From assembly GCA_020052645.1 (NCBI GenBank), contig JAGVOQ010000011.1, positions 1-40,889 on the forward strand: a stretch of DNA of 40,889 nucleotides, given 5' to 3'. The position numbers and the translations under genes were made by a program. Source of the stretch: Candidatus Omnitrophota bacterium. Its GTDB lineage: Bacteria > Omnitrophota > Gorgyraeia > Velamenicoccales > Velamenicoccaceae. Below are positions 23,025 through 30,783 of the stretch, piece after piece. Within the stretch, counting starts at the first letter, position 1. Every line of letters starts with the position of its first letter. The notes beneath the pieces were generated by a model. It was given only the letters and a program-made list of their open reading frames with translations. It did no database searches and had not been told where the DNA came from.

Positions 23025-23291
23025 CTAAAAAACAACAACTCCTGACACAAGAAGAAATAATGAACAACATATCAGGATGATGCCAACTGCGCGCGGATGA
23101 TTCAATAAAAGCTGAGACACATTCTTTCTTTCATTGAGCATTTTCTCAAGCTTATCTGTTGAAAATGTCTTATCCAATTTTTTCTCTATCCTGCCAACAA
23201 CATGCGGAATAAAGAAAATTCCTAATCCTATAGCAAGAGTTATGGAGCCGATAATAATATCAAAAAACCTCAAAAATACAACATCTTCCAT
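23025..23291 (-). CDS. Small two-helix membrane protein
   Basis: I do not recognise this 88-residue protein. It has two hydrophobic segments, 'IIIGSITLAIGLGIFFIPHVV' (about 12-32) and 'AVGIILICCSLFLLVSGVVVF' (about 68-88). They flank a charged, probably helical loop (RIEKKLDKTFSTDKLEKMLNERKNVSQ). A near-perfect ribosome site AAGGAGG 5 bases before the ATG, its own promoter and a strong terminator support a real, separately expressed gene. Confidence 0.8.
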   Translation of the reverse strand: MEDVVFLRFFDIIIGSITLAIGLGIFFIPHVVGRIEKKLDKTFSTDKLEKMLNERKNVSQLLLNHPRAVGIILICCSLFLLVSGVVVF

Positions 23292-23333
23292 CGTACCCTC
23301 CTTATATATTATCCTGTATTTGGAACTTTAAAT

Positions 23334-23362
23334 ATTTTATCGCACCTATCGCCTTTTAGCAA
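23334..23362 (-). promoter_or_regulatory. Promoter of the small membrane protein gene
   Basis: Minus strand TTGCTA (23357-23362), 17-base spacer, TAAAAT (23334-23339), about 45 bases upstream of the ATG at 23291. Confidence 0.6.
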
Positions 23363-23386
23363 GAAAAACTTACCACTCAATACATT

Positions 23387-23896
23387 CTAAAGCCAGCCGA
23401 CCCATACAAGACCCGCGATCGTCTTGGCATCAATGATCTTGCCCTTCTTGAACAATCGCTTCACTTCCTTTTTCGTAAGGATAAAGGTTTCGATGATCTC
23501 ATCTTCATCAGCCTCTTCCTTGTGAGCCTTAAGCCCGCCAGCCTTAAAAATAAATATCTTCTCCGTAGAATACCCGGGGGCCAGATAAATCGAACCCACG
23601 CGCGTCATCCGTTTTGCCTGAAAACCGATTTCCTCCATAACTTCTCGATGGGCACACGCCTGAGGCGATTCATTTGCATCGATCGTCCCTGCAGGCAATT
23701 CAAAAAGATATTCTTCCACCACAGGTCTGTACTGTTTTAAAAAAACGACACGCGAGGAATCGAGAAAAGGGATTATTAAAACGGCTCCGGGGTGACGGAT
23801 GATATCCAGTTGCGCCACATGTCCGTTGGGCAAGACCCTGGCCTCTTTAAAAACCTGAACCACCCGTCCTGAATAGATCAGCTTTCTTTTTTTCAT
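23387..23896 (-). CDS. nudF: ADP-ribose pyrophosphatase-type Nudix hydrolase
   Basis: Nudix enzyme that cleaves ADP-ribose-type compounds to AMP and a phosphorylated sugar. The 169 residues have 'KLIYSGRVVQVFKEARVLPNG' and 'IIRHPGAVLIIPFLDSSRVVFLKQYR' (substrate-dimer region). The Nudix box is 'GTIDANESPQACAHREVMEEIGFQ' (G-x5-E-x7-RE-x2-EE-x-G), followed by 'SIYLAPGYSTEKIFIFKAGGL', whose YxxPG spacing is typical of ADP-ribose pyrophosphatase. It overlaps the EamA gene by 4 bases (ATGA). Confidence 0.9.
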   Translation of the reverse strand: MKKRKLIYSGRVVQVFKEARVLPNGHVAQLDIIRHPGAVLIIPFLDSSRVVFLKQYRPVVEEYLFELPAGTIDANESPQACAHREVMEEIGFQAKRMTRVGSIYLAPGYSTEKIFIFKAGGLKAHKEEADEDEIIETFILTKKEVKRLFKKGKIIDAKTIAGLVWVGWL

Positions 23897-24312
23897 CTCA
23901 ACAAAATGAGGCCCGCGAGAACAAGACCAATACCGGCAGTTTTTGCCAAAGTTATTTTTTCACCCAATAAAAATACGCCCATAAAAAATGCGACTAAAGG
24001 ATATGCTCCGGCGATGGGGACAACTTTAGAGGCTTCTCCGTTTTTTAAAGCGTTATAGAAAAGAAGCTGGCCTAAAAAATTCGCCGTAAACCCTCCAGCT
24101 ACGATCAAAGCAATATTTTTTATCGGGGCATGGGATAATTCATTTAAAAGCGCGGGATTAAATAAGAATAGAATAACCGCGCCGATTGAAACAGAAAGAC
24201 AGCGCACAAAAATACCGGCCGCAGGCGTTAATTTAGAAAGCCCCATTTTTTCAAAAACAGGCACAATCCCCCAAAGAAGAGCCGTTAATAAAGCAAAGTA
24301 GTATGGTTTCAT
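23893..24312 (-). CDS. Half-size EamA/DMT-family transporter
   Basis: A 139-residue membrane protein with about four to five helices and a single EamA unit: 'YFALLTALLWGIVPVFEKMGL', 'AAGIFVRCLSVSIGAVILFLF', 'FLGQLLFYNALKNGEASKVVPIAGAYPLVAFFMGVFLLGEKIT' and 'AGIGLVLAGLILL'. Full-size family members have two such units, so this one presumably works as a dimer, like EmrE-type half-transporters. The substrate is unknown. It lies 7 bases after the amidase gene and overlaps nudF by 4 bases. Confidence 0.9.
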   Translation of the reverse strand: MKPYYFALLTALLWGIVPVFEKMGLSKLTPAAGIFVRCLSVSIGAVILFLFNPALLNELSHAPIKNIALIVAGGFTANFLGQLLFYNALKNGEASKVVPIAGAYPLVAFFMGVFLLGEKITLAKTAGIGLVLAGLILLR

Positions 24313-24319
24313 GATTTTT

Positions 24320-25114
24320 TTATCTCTTATCTCTTAGACGATTTTTTAATTCTTGCCATGGAAAGCTATTTCCGGGACAAGCCGTTCTTTTTCCAGGGAC
24401 ATCCTTGTGACGAATCACATGGCTTAAGGGAATGTTATAATAATTACTCAGTGTATTAATTAAAAGAACAAGGGAATCCATCTGTTTGCGCGAGGGGCGC
24501 TCATGTGTAAAATCTCCGACTAAGCAAATCCCAATACCAAAAGAATTCATCCCGGCAGCATTGCAATGGGCTCCGTCAAGCTGCTTGATCCAGCGGGGAG
24601 ATGCTTCAATCTGGCCATCAACTCTTGTCTTAGTGCCATTATCAATCACAAAATGATACCCCAGGCCACGGTCAAAACCGCGCTGACGATGAATAGAATC
24701 TAAAAGGCTCGCATCACCTGTATCCGTGACACTATGATGAATAACGATATATCTCCATCTATGGGAAGGATAAAGAGGGATCACGCAACGCAACGAAGCC
24801 GCATCCGGAACAAGGATAGACTGCCCTATTCTTAATTCTTTTGGGTCAGCAATGCGATTGGCCTTTAGGATAGCATCCATAGGCACATCATACATCTTGC
24901 TCACACGAAATACCGTCTCTCCAGGCCCCATGACGTGACGAATATCCTGGCGCGGCAAAGAGGCGCCTGGAAAAGATGCGTAGAAATTTCCCGTTTGTAT
25001 CGCCGCAGGTTTTGAGGGCACGGTCCCGCACGAAACAAGAAAAAACCCAAGCACACAAGAAATAAAACAACGGATCCCGTCCCGAACAAAATTGATTTTT
25101 TTATTTTTCAGCAT
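24320..25114 (-). CDS. LysM - N-acetylmuramoyl-L-alanine amidase lipoprotein
   Basis: Peptidoglycan amidase cutting between MurNAc and the stem peptide. A lipoprotein signal peptide ends at LVSC (Cys about 29), so it is probably anchored in a membrane leaflet of the periplasm. A LysM domain (about 60-102, 'MGPGETVFRVSKMYDVPMDAILKANRI') binds glycan. The amidase-2 domain follows (about 118-260) with 'YIVIHHSVTD', 'LGYHFVID', 'DGAHCN' and 'VIRHKDVPGKRTACPG', giving zinc-ligand His/His/Cys. It has 264 residues, lies 36 bases after thyX and is likely in its operon. Confidence 0.92.
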   Translation of the reverse strand: MLKNKKINFVRDGIRCFISCVLGFFLVSCGTVPSKPAAIQTGNFYASFPGASLPRQDIRHVMGPGETVFRVSKMYDVPMDAILKANRIADPKELRIGQSILVPDAASLRCVIPLYPSHRWRYIVIHHSVTDTGDASLLDSIHRQRGFDRGLGYHFVIDNGTKTRVDGQIEASPRWIKQLDGAHCNAAGMNSFGIGICLVGDFTHERPSRKQMDSLVLLINTLSNYYNIPLSHVIRHKDVPGKRTACPGNSFPWQELKNRLRDKR

Positions 25115-25150
25115 AATTTTAAAAAAATTATCGCTTATTCCTTTTTGTCC

Positions 25151-25897
25151 TTATGTCTTTTCCTTCGACGTAAGTACGACTTCCTTTAAAGGAAGTCGTC
25201 CGCAGCCAAAATCTTTACCCTCAGGGCAGTATCCTAGAAAATCACACTTGGCGGCAGTCTGGCCAAAGACTTCTGGTAATTTTTGGCGGCATATCTCAAG
25301 CATCTGGTCTGCCAGCCTCTTAATTTCCCACTGTGCCCGCGCGCAACAACGCTGATGGAAAAAATGGATCAACTCCCGGCAATTCATCGTAACAACGATC
25401 TTCGTCTCAGCTGCCTGCGGCAAGACAAAACGTACATCCTGATTCGCACGCGCGCCAACGCGCCCTTTTAACGTAAATTGCTCCAATAATTTATTGTAAC
25501 TGGACTGGATCAACTCCATGGTTGAAACAAATTCCTTTTTCAATTCTTCGTCCTCTGCAATGGAAGGCGGAACGACATAATCAAACTTCGTCTCTTTGAC
25601 ATAACGCTGGCTTTGCTGAGAAAAAGAAGCGATGCGATGCCGGACCAACTGGTGGGTCAGCGCCCTTGAAACGCCTTCAATAGCAAAAGTAAACTTAACA
25701 TGCTCTAAAGGGCTCTCATGACCTGAGGCCACCACTTTTCTTATAAATTCCGTCTGCTGTTCGGCGTTTTGAACTTTCTCGTCGAATAGTTCTCCGGAAA
25801 ATTTCGAAGAATAACATTGTCTGCAAGCGGCAAAAATAAGGGCGACCGCGTTCTGCGACATTTCCAATAATCTAACATTCAACTGAACTTCCGGCAC
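25151..25897 (-). CDS. thyX: Flavin-dependent thymidylate synthase
   Basis: Makes dTMP from dUMP using FAD, NADPH and methylene-THF. The ThyX signature RHRIASFSQQSQR (RHRx7S-type motif) is intact, with 'SPLEHVKFTFAIEGVSRALTHQLV' before it and 'ETKIVVTMNCRELIHFFHQRCCARAQWEIKRLA' after. The 248 residues are typical. The start is GTG at 25895-25897, chosen because GGGAGG lies 4-5 bases upstream. ThyX leaves THF rather than DHF, matching the absence of a thyA/folA pair in the window. Its upstream region carries a striking inverted repeat that includes the ribosome site. Confidence 0.96.
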   Translation of the reverse strand: MPEVQLNVRLLEMSQNAVALIFAACRQCYSSKFSGELFDEKVQNAEQQTEFIRKVVASGHESPLEHVKFTFAIEGVSRALTHQLVRHRIASFSQQSQRYVKETKFDYVVPPSIAEDEELKKEFVSTMELIQSSYNKLLEQFTLKGRVGARANQDVRFVLPQAAETKIVVTMNCRELIHFFHQRCCARAQWEIKRLADQMLEICRQKLPEVFGQTAAKCDFLGYCPEGKDFGCGRLPLKEVVLTSKEKT

Positions 25898-25899
25898 AC

Positions 25900-25970
25900 A
25901 TCCTCCCTATCTATGAAAAACTTAACGAATGCATAATATAATAGCATTCTTAAGAAAAATTAGGGAGGAT
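25900..25970 (-). promoter_or_regulatory. Dyad in the thyX leader that can mask its ribosome site
   Basis: ATCCTCCCTA (25961-25970 read on the minus strand) is perfectly complementary to the thyX ribosome-site sequence TAGGGAGGAT (25900-25909). Between them lies an inner dyad GAATGC/GCATTC (25927-25932 and 25944-25949) around an A/T core resembling a -10 box. A transcript starting above 25970 would hide the ribosome site, whereas one starting at the inner -10-like box would not. Confidence 0.55.
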
Positions 25971-26047
25971 TATTTTCTTCAAAAACGCCGCCCTCTTTTT
26001 TAAAGCTTAAACAAAAAACGTTTTAAAACGAATATCATTAATTTTTA

Positions 26048-26075
26048 TTTACAGCCTTAATTTCTCTGTTATAAT
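26048..26075 (+). promoter_or_regulatory. Promoter of the gcv-lip operon
   Basis: TTTACA (26048-26053), 16-base spacer, TATAAT (26070-26075). Transcription would start near 26082, immediately before the riboswitch-like structure. The gene-free stretch 25898-26234 therefore contains the thyX leader dyad, this promoter and the riboswitch. Confidence 0.85.
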
Positions 26076-26085
26076 AAATTTGATC

Positions 26086-26187
26086 GTTCGGCTACAACTT
26101 CTGGCGACATGGAATAAACCATGAGGAAGTTCGCGTAGAAAGAAAATCGTCAGCCTGGGTTTTCGATATCCAGGCTTTATTATTTTT
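26086..26187 (+). ncRNA. ZTP (pfl) riboswitch-like element with terminator
   Basis: An outer stem AACTTC/GAAGTT (26096-26101 and 26126-26131), extended by CTAC/GTAG, encloses CTGGCGA and a hairpin CATGG/CCATG. The 3' part (26145-26160) has TCGTCAG and then GCCTGGG. CTGGCGA can pair with TCGTCAG or with GCC to form the pseudoknot expected of ZTP riboswitches, and the CUGGCG and GCCUGGG blocks are the family's most conserved sequences. The GCCTGG run is also the 5' arm of a terminator (AGCCTGG 26152-26158, CCAGGCT 26170-26176, then a T-rich tail). Ligand binding would block this terminator. ZTP/ZMP accumulates when 10-formyl-THF is short, so switching on glycine cleavage makes sense. Confidence 0.72.
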
Positions 26188-26234
26188 AGCATCGCAACGC
26201 CGATTTTTTAAAAGATTCAACCCATTAAGTTGAT

Positions 26235-27329
26235 ATGGACACAACAACTGCCCTTAAAAATACGCCTCTGTCCGCCTTTCATGAATCCCTTGGCGCGCAA
26301 ATGGCGCCTTTCGCCGGCTGGAACATGCCTATCCAATACGAAGGGATCATTAACGAAACACTCGCAACCAGAAAATCTGTTTGCGCTTTTGATATTTGCC
26401 ATATGGGAGAATTTCTCATTAAAGGCCATTACAAGAAATCGGGTTTAGACAGGATCATTTCCGCCCCTCTTGAAAATCTGGCCATCGGGGCCTGCCGCTA
26501 CAGCTCTATACTTAACGCGGAAGGCGGGATCATCGATGACCTTATTGTCTACCGCAAAGGCCTCCAAGAGTGGATGATCGTTATCAATGCGGCAACAATC
26601 GAAAAAGACAAAGCTCACTTTTTAAAAAACCTTACCCCGGAAACGCATTTCGAGGACCCTTCATGCGCGCTCGGAAAGATTGATCTTCAGGGCCCTTTGA
26701 GTCGATCTGTTTTAGAAACGTTCATCCCAACCGCCAAAAATTTAAAATATTTCACTTTTTGCGAAACAGACGTATGCAATGAAAAAAATATCGTCAGCCG
26801 CACAGGATACACCGGAGAGCTTGGATTTGAGATCTACGCATCAGACAGCCATATTCAAACAGTCTGGAAAAAACTTTTAGAAAATAAACTCGTTAAACCC
26901 GCAGGGTTAGGCGCGCGCGATGTTTTGCGGCTTGAAATGGGCTACAGCCTTTACGGCCAGGATATTGACGAAACTATAACACCTTTAGAGGCGGGCCTTG
27001 AAAAATTCATCGATTTTGAAAAAGATTTCATCGGCAAAGACGCGCTATTAAAACAAAAAAAACAAGGCCTTAAACGGCAGCGCTTTTTTTTCAAATCCCT
27101 TTCGCGCCGCTCACCGCGCCATCTCCATAAAATTTACCTTAAAAACCGCGAGATAGGCCTCGTCACCAGCGGCACATTCTCACCGCACTTAGAGTGCGGC
27201 ATTGGTATGGGATTTGCATCACAAGCGCTTGAAATCGGTGAAAATATTTCTTTTGGCGACGAACGCATAAAAATAGAAGCCGTTGTGTGTGAAAAACCGT
27301 TTGTCAAAAAGACGTCGATAAAGAACTAA
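26235..27329 (+). CDS. gcvT: Glycine cleavage system T protein (aminomethyltransferase)
   Basis: Transfers the aminomethyl carbon from lipoyl-GcvH to THF, releasing ammonia and 5,10-methylene-THF. The 364 residues include 'TPLSAFHESLGAQMAPFAGWNMPIQYEGI', 'FDICHMGEFLIKG', 'YSSILNAEGGIIDDLIVYR', 'DLQGPLSR', 'SRTGYTGELGFEIYA', 'GLGARDVLRLEMGYSLYGQDIDETITPLEAGL' and 'FIGKDAL'. The start at ATG 26235 has no recognisable ribosome site. First gene of the riboswitch-led operon with gcvH, gcvPA, gcvPB, lipM and lipA. Confidence 0.95.
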   Translation: MDTTTALKNTPLSAFHESLGAQMAPFAGWNMPIQYEGIINETLATRKSVCAFDICHMGEFLIKGHYKKSGLDRIISAPLENLAIGACRYSSILNAEGGIIDDLIVYRKGLQEWMIVINAATIEKDKAHFLKNLTPETHFEDPSCALGKIDLQGPLSRSVLETFIPTAKNLKYFTFCETDVCNEKNIVSRTGYTGELGFEIYASDSHIQTVWKKLLENKLVKPAGLGARDVLRLEMGYSLYGQDIDETITPLEAGLEKFIDFEKDFIGKDALLKQKKQGLKRQRFFFKSLSRRSPRHLHKIYLKNREIGLVTSGTFSPHLECGIGMGFASQALEIGENISFGDERIKIEAVVCEKPFVKKTSIKN

Positions 27330-27330
27330 G

Positions 27331-27408
27331 GCTAAGGTCAAGGTTAAGGTTAAGAAATTTTTTATGCTTTTTCTAAACCTCAACCTTAACCTCAACCTAA
27401 ATATTACA
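27331..27408 (+). repeat. Word-repeat foldback spacer between gcvT and gcvH
   Basis: AAGGCTAAGG, TCAAGGTTAAGG and TTAAG words are followed, after a T-rich loop, by complementary ones such as AACCTCAACC and TTAACCTCAACC. The whole spacer can fold back on itself. The same AGGTTAAGG family occurs at 5580-5605 in the same orientation relative to its genes. Confidence 0.6.
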
Positions 27409-27419
27409 CAGGAGTCATT

Positions 27420-27809
27420 ATGAACATCCCAAACAACCTCTGCTTTACAAAAGAGCACGAGTGGATCAAAATTGAAGGCGACACAGGCACCATGGGCATT
27501 ACAGACTACGCCCAGCACGCGTTAGGCGACGTTACCTTTGTCGAGATTCCTAAAAAAGATTGTGAGGTCAAACAATTCAACATCATAGCGACGATTGAAT
27601 CCGTAAAAGCAGCCAGCGATATCTATAGCCCGCTTTCAGGAACCATCACACTTAATAACTCAGAACTTGAAAACAATCCGGCCCTTATTAATCAATCTTG
27701 CTATGACCAGGGATGGATCGCGAAAATAAAAATTAAAGATATTGCTGAGAAAAAAAATCTTATGGATAGCACAAGTTATCAAAAATTTGTTGAGGGGCTA
27801 GCCCATTGA
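27420..27809 (+). CDS. gcvH: Glycine cleavage system H protein
   Basis: Lipoyl carrier that shuttles the aminomethyl group between the P, T and L proteins. The 129 residues have the start 'NNLCFTKEHEWIKIEGD', 'GITDYAQHALGDVTFVEIP', the lipoylation site 'ATIESVKAASDIYSPLSG' with the modified lysine, and 'NPALINQSCYDQGWIAKIKI'. AGGAG lies before the ATG. The stop overlaps the TTG start of gcvPA. LipM and LipA encoded downstream would build the lipoyl group on this protein. Confidence 0.97.
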   Translation: MNIPNNLCFTKEHEWIKIEGDTGTMGITDYAQHALGDVTFVEIPKKDCEVKQFNIIATIESVKAASDIYSPLSGTITLNNSELENNPALINQSCYDQGWIAKIKIKDIAEKKNLMDSTSYQKFVEGLAH

Positions 27810-29146
27810 GCGACTTTATAGCTAACACAGAAAAAGACACCAAAGAAATGCTTGAGGCCATCGGCGCCAAAACATTAGAGGATCTTTTTTCTGACATTCG
27901 AGAACACCAAAAACCAAAATCTTTTGAGCTTGTAAGCGGCAAATCCGAATTTGAGGTCATTGATCATATAAAAAAATTAGCCGCCAAAAATGCCACAAAC
28001 CTGGTTTGTTTTCTCGGGGCCGGCTATTACGACCATCTAATCCCTTCGGTTGTCGATCATTTAAGCTCTAGAAGCGAATTCACCACAGCCTACACACCTT
28101 ACCAGCCGGAATGCTCTCAAGGAACTTTACAGGCCATTTTTGAATATCAAAGCTCTATCTGCCGTCTTACAGGCTTAGAGATCGCCAACGCGTCGCTCTA
28201 TGACGGCGGCACCGCTCTCTATGAAGCCATGATGATGGCCCGCCGGATCACCGGACGCAACCGCGTTCTTGTCGATAGCGCGGTAAGCCCCATCTATCGC
28301 ACGATCATCTACTCCTATACAAAAAATTTAGACATTGAATTTTTAGAAATCCCTGTTGTGCACGGACAGACAGACCGCAATTCTTTAAGAAAAAACTTAA
28401 ACGACCAGGTGGCCTGCGTCATTCTGCAAAATCCTAATTTTTTCGGAGCCATTGATGACCATGCGGATATTGTTGAAGACATTCATCGTGTCAAAGCCCT
28501 TGCGATCGAATCCGTATACCCCCTCTCTCTTGGCCTGCTTAAAACACCAGGTGAAATGGGCATTGATATCGCGACAGGTGAAGGCCAAAGCTTAGGCCTG
28601 CCCCTTTCTTTCGGCGGACCCTACTTAGGCTTCATGGCCACAAAAAGAGAATTTGCGCGCAAGATGCCGGGCCGTATCGTCGGACAAACAACCGATGCCG
28701 CAAACCGTACAGGTTATGTCCTAACGCTTCAGGCTCGTGAACAACACATCCGCCGCGAAAAAGCCACCTCAAATATTTGTTCAAACGAAGCCCTCTGCGC
28801 CCTTCGAGCCCTCATTTACTTAACAGCTTTAGGCAAAAACGGACTCCTGGAAGTAGCACGCTTAAACTACGAAAAAGCTGAATTTGCCAAAAGCCTTCTT
28901 TCTAAAATCAAGGGGGTCACCGTTAAACAAAGTTCCCCTACTTTCAATGAATTCACGGTCCTCTTGCCCAAAGATCCGGCTCATGTGATCGCGCGCATGA
29001 TCGAAAAAGGCTTTGCCGCCGGATTCAGTTTAGAGAGATATTATAAAGATATGAAAAATTACATGCTTATCGCCGTCACCGAAAAACGCACGAAAGAAGA
29101 AATTGTCCGCTACGCAGAAAGCCTGGAGTCCGCGCTATGGAGCTGA
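27806..29146 (+). CDS. gcvPA: Glycine dehydrogenase (decarboxylating) subunit 1
   Basis: N-terminal half of the split P protein, which with GcvPB decarboxylates glycine and loads the aminomethyl group onto GcvH. The 446 residues contain 'CFLGAGYYDHLIPSVVDHL', 'FTTAYTPYQPECSQGTLQAIFEYQ', 'NASLYDGGTALYEAMMMARR', 'QNPNFFGAIDD', 'FGGPYLGFMATK' and 'RKMPGRIVGQTTD'. The start is TTG at 27806, in a TTGA overlap with the gcvH stop. It ends 10 bases inside gcvPB, so the two subunits are translationally linked. This half lacks the PLP lysine. Confidence 0.96.
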   Translation: MSDFIANTEKDTKEMLEAIGAKTLEDLFSDIREHQKPKSFELVSGKSEFEVIDHIKKLAAKNATNLVCFLGAGYYDHLIPSVVDHLSSRSEFTTAYTPYQPECSQGTLQAIFEYQSSICRLTGLEIANASLYDGGTALYEAMMMARRITGRNRVLVDSAVSPIYRTIIYSYTKNLDIEFLEIPVVHGQTDRNSLRKNLNDQVACVILQNPNFFGAIDDHADIVEDIHRVKALAIESVYPLSLGLLKTPGEMGIDIATGEGQSLGLPLSFGGPYLGFMATKREFARKMPGRIVGQTTDAANRTGYVLTLQAREQHIRREKATSNICSNEALCALRALIYLTALGKNGLLEVARLNYEKAEFAKSLLSKIKGVTVKQSSPTFNEFTVLLPKDPAHVIARMIEKGFAAGFSLERYYKDMKNYMLIAVTEKRTKEEIVRYAESLESALWS

Positions 29147-30582
29147 TATTCAACAAAAGCGTTTCCGGCCGTCGTTGCACACAATTCCCTGCAAACGATG
29201 TGCCTGTCCTTAAAGAAATTCCAAAAAAATACTTAAGAAAATCTCCTTGCAACCTGCCGGAAGTTTCCGAAATGGACGTCGTGCGGCACTTCACCAATCT
29301 TTCTAAATTGAATTTTTCGGTTGATTCGAATTTTTATCCCTTAGGCTCCTGCACCATGAAATATAATCCGAAATTTACGGAAGACGTTGCGCGGTTGGAA
29401 GGCTTTACCAAACTCCACCCGCTTCTGCCTCAATTAAGGCTTGGCGGCATCCTTGCCCAAGGGGCTCTAGAAGTCCTCTATGAAATGGACCGGATCTTAA
29501 GCGAAATCACGGGAATGGATGCTTTTACGCTTCAACCTGCAGCCGGGGCGCACGGAGAGCTGGCAGGCGTTATGCTGATCGCAGCCTATCACCGCTCTTT
29601 AAACCAAAAAAGAAAATATATCCTGGTTCCTGATTCAGCCCATGGGACAAATCCCGCAAGCGCCGCCATCGTCGGATATGAAATCATCAATATTGCGTCA
29701 AATAAAAATGGCACCATGGATATCGAAGCTCTTAAAGCCCACTTAAACCAAGATGTGGCCGCTATTATGATGACATGCCCTAACACGTTGGGCCTCTTTG
29801 AATCGGATATTGACACAATCGCCAAGCTCGCGCATGCCCAAGGTGCGCTCATGTATTACGACGGCGCGAATTTAAACGCTATTTTAGGGAAATGCCGACC
29901 CGGAGACCTTGGCTTTGACGTCATCCATTTGAATCTTCATAAAACATTTGCAACACCTCATGGCGGCGGAGGGCCGGGGTCAGGACCTGTCGGAGTCAAA
30001 AAAGAATTGATAGAATTTTTACCGATTTCACGCATTGAAAAACGTGATGATGGAACATTGTATCTGGACTATAAAAAACCTCAATCCATCGGCTATATAT
30101 CTTCTTTTTACGGAAACTTCCTCGTCATTTTAAAAGCCTATGCCTATATTTTACTCTTAGGCAAAGAGGGGCTCATTCGAACAAGCGAACACGCGGTCCT
30201 AAACGCCAACTACGTTTTAGCTAAACTCAAAGACATTTATGAACCGGCCGTCGAGAAAACATGCATGCATGAATGCGTTTTTTCTGCCAGCCGACAGATC
30301 CTTAAAAACGTCCATGCATTAGACATCGCCAAATACCTCATTGACTGCGGCATACATCCGCCTACGATTTATTTTCCCTTGATTGTCAAAGAAGCCCTGA
30401 TGATCGAACCTACAGAAACGGAATCAAAAGAAACACTCGATCATTTCATCCATTGCATGAGAGAAGCCAATCGTCTCACACAGGAAAATCCCGAAGTGCT
30501 TAAAAAAGCGCCACAAACAATGCCCATATCACGGCTTGACGAAACCAAAGCTGCACGCGACATGAATTGCGCATCACTGTAA
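29137..30582 (+). CDS. gcvPB: Glycine dehydrogenase (decarboxylating) subunit 2
   Basis: C-terminal, PLP-binding half of the P protein. The 481 residues contain 'FYPLGSCTMKYNPK', 'LQPAAGAHGELAGVMLIAAYH', 'VPDSAHGTNPASAAIVGY', 'MMTCPNTLGLFE', 'YYDGANLNAILG', the PLP-lysine motif 'HLNLHKTFATPHGGGGPG' and 'PTIYFPLIVKEALMIEPTETESKETLD'. It overlaps gcvPA by 10 bases. A foldback spacer of about 200 bp follows before lipM. The L protein (dihydrolipoamide dehydrogenase) is not in the window and must be encoded elsewhere. Confidence 0.97.
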   Translation: MELIFNKSVSGRRCTQFPANDVPVLKEIPKKYLRKSPCNLPEVSEMDVVRHFTNLSKLNFSVDSNFYPLGSCTMKYNPKFTEDVARLEGFTKLHPLLPQLRLGGILAQGALEVLYEMDRILSEITGMDAFTLQPAAGAHGELAGVMLIAAYHRSLNQKRKYILVPDSAHGTNPASAAIVGYEIINIASNKNGTMDIEALKAHLNQDVAAIMMTCPNTLGLFESDIDTIAKLAHAQGALMYYDGANLNAILGKCRPGDLGFDVIHLNLHKTFATPHGGGGPGSGPVGVKKELIEFLPISRIEKRDDGTLYLDYKKPQSIGYISSFYGNFLVILKAYAYILLLGKEGLIRTSEHAVLNANYVLAKLKDIYEPAVEKTCMHECVFSASRQILKNVHALDIAKYLIDCGIHPPTIYFPLIVKEALMIEPTETESKETLDHFIHCMREANRLTQENPEVLKKAPQTMPISRLDETKAARDMNCASL

Positions 30583-30589
30583 AAAAATC

Positions 30590-30705
30590 CCAAATGACAA
30601 ATCTTAAAAATTCAAATAAATTCCAATAACCGAAAAGAAATTCCAACACCCAAAGATGATTTAAAATTTTTGTATTTTTGAATTTGAAGCTTATTTGTCA
30701 TTTGG
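30590..30705. repeat. Long foldback spacer between gcvPB and lipM
   Basis: CCAAATGACAAAT (30590-30602) is perfectly inverted at 30693-30705 as ATTTGTCATTTGG. Inside, TTCAAAT (30611-30617) faces AATTTGAA. The interior repeats short words of the ATTCCAA type. It could slow or end transcription between the glycine cleavage genes and the lipoylation genes, but it has no typical U-run. Confidence 0.65.
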
Positions 30706-30783
30706 TGCTTGTGATTTAAAATTTAACTACAACCTTACGACTTTTTACTAAACACTCCCTACTAACCGCTATACGCTAACAAC

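Noticed and set aside
26086-26187. Glycine riboswitch before gcvT
   Set aside because: The paired glycine-aptamer signatures are absent; the CTGGCG and GCCTGGG blocks fit the ZTP class better.
26217-26429. Small minus-strand frame opposite the start of gcvT
   Set aside because: Its peptide is the antisense of conserved GcvT motifs and it has no start signals.
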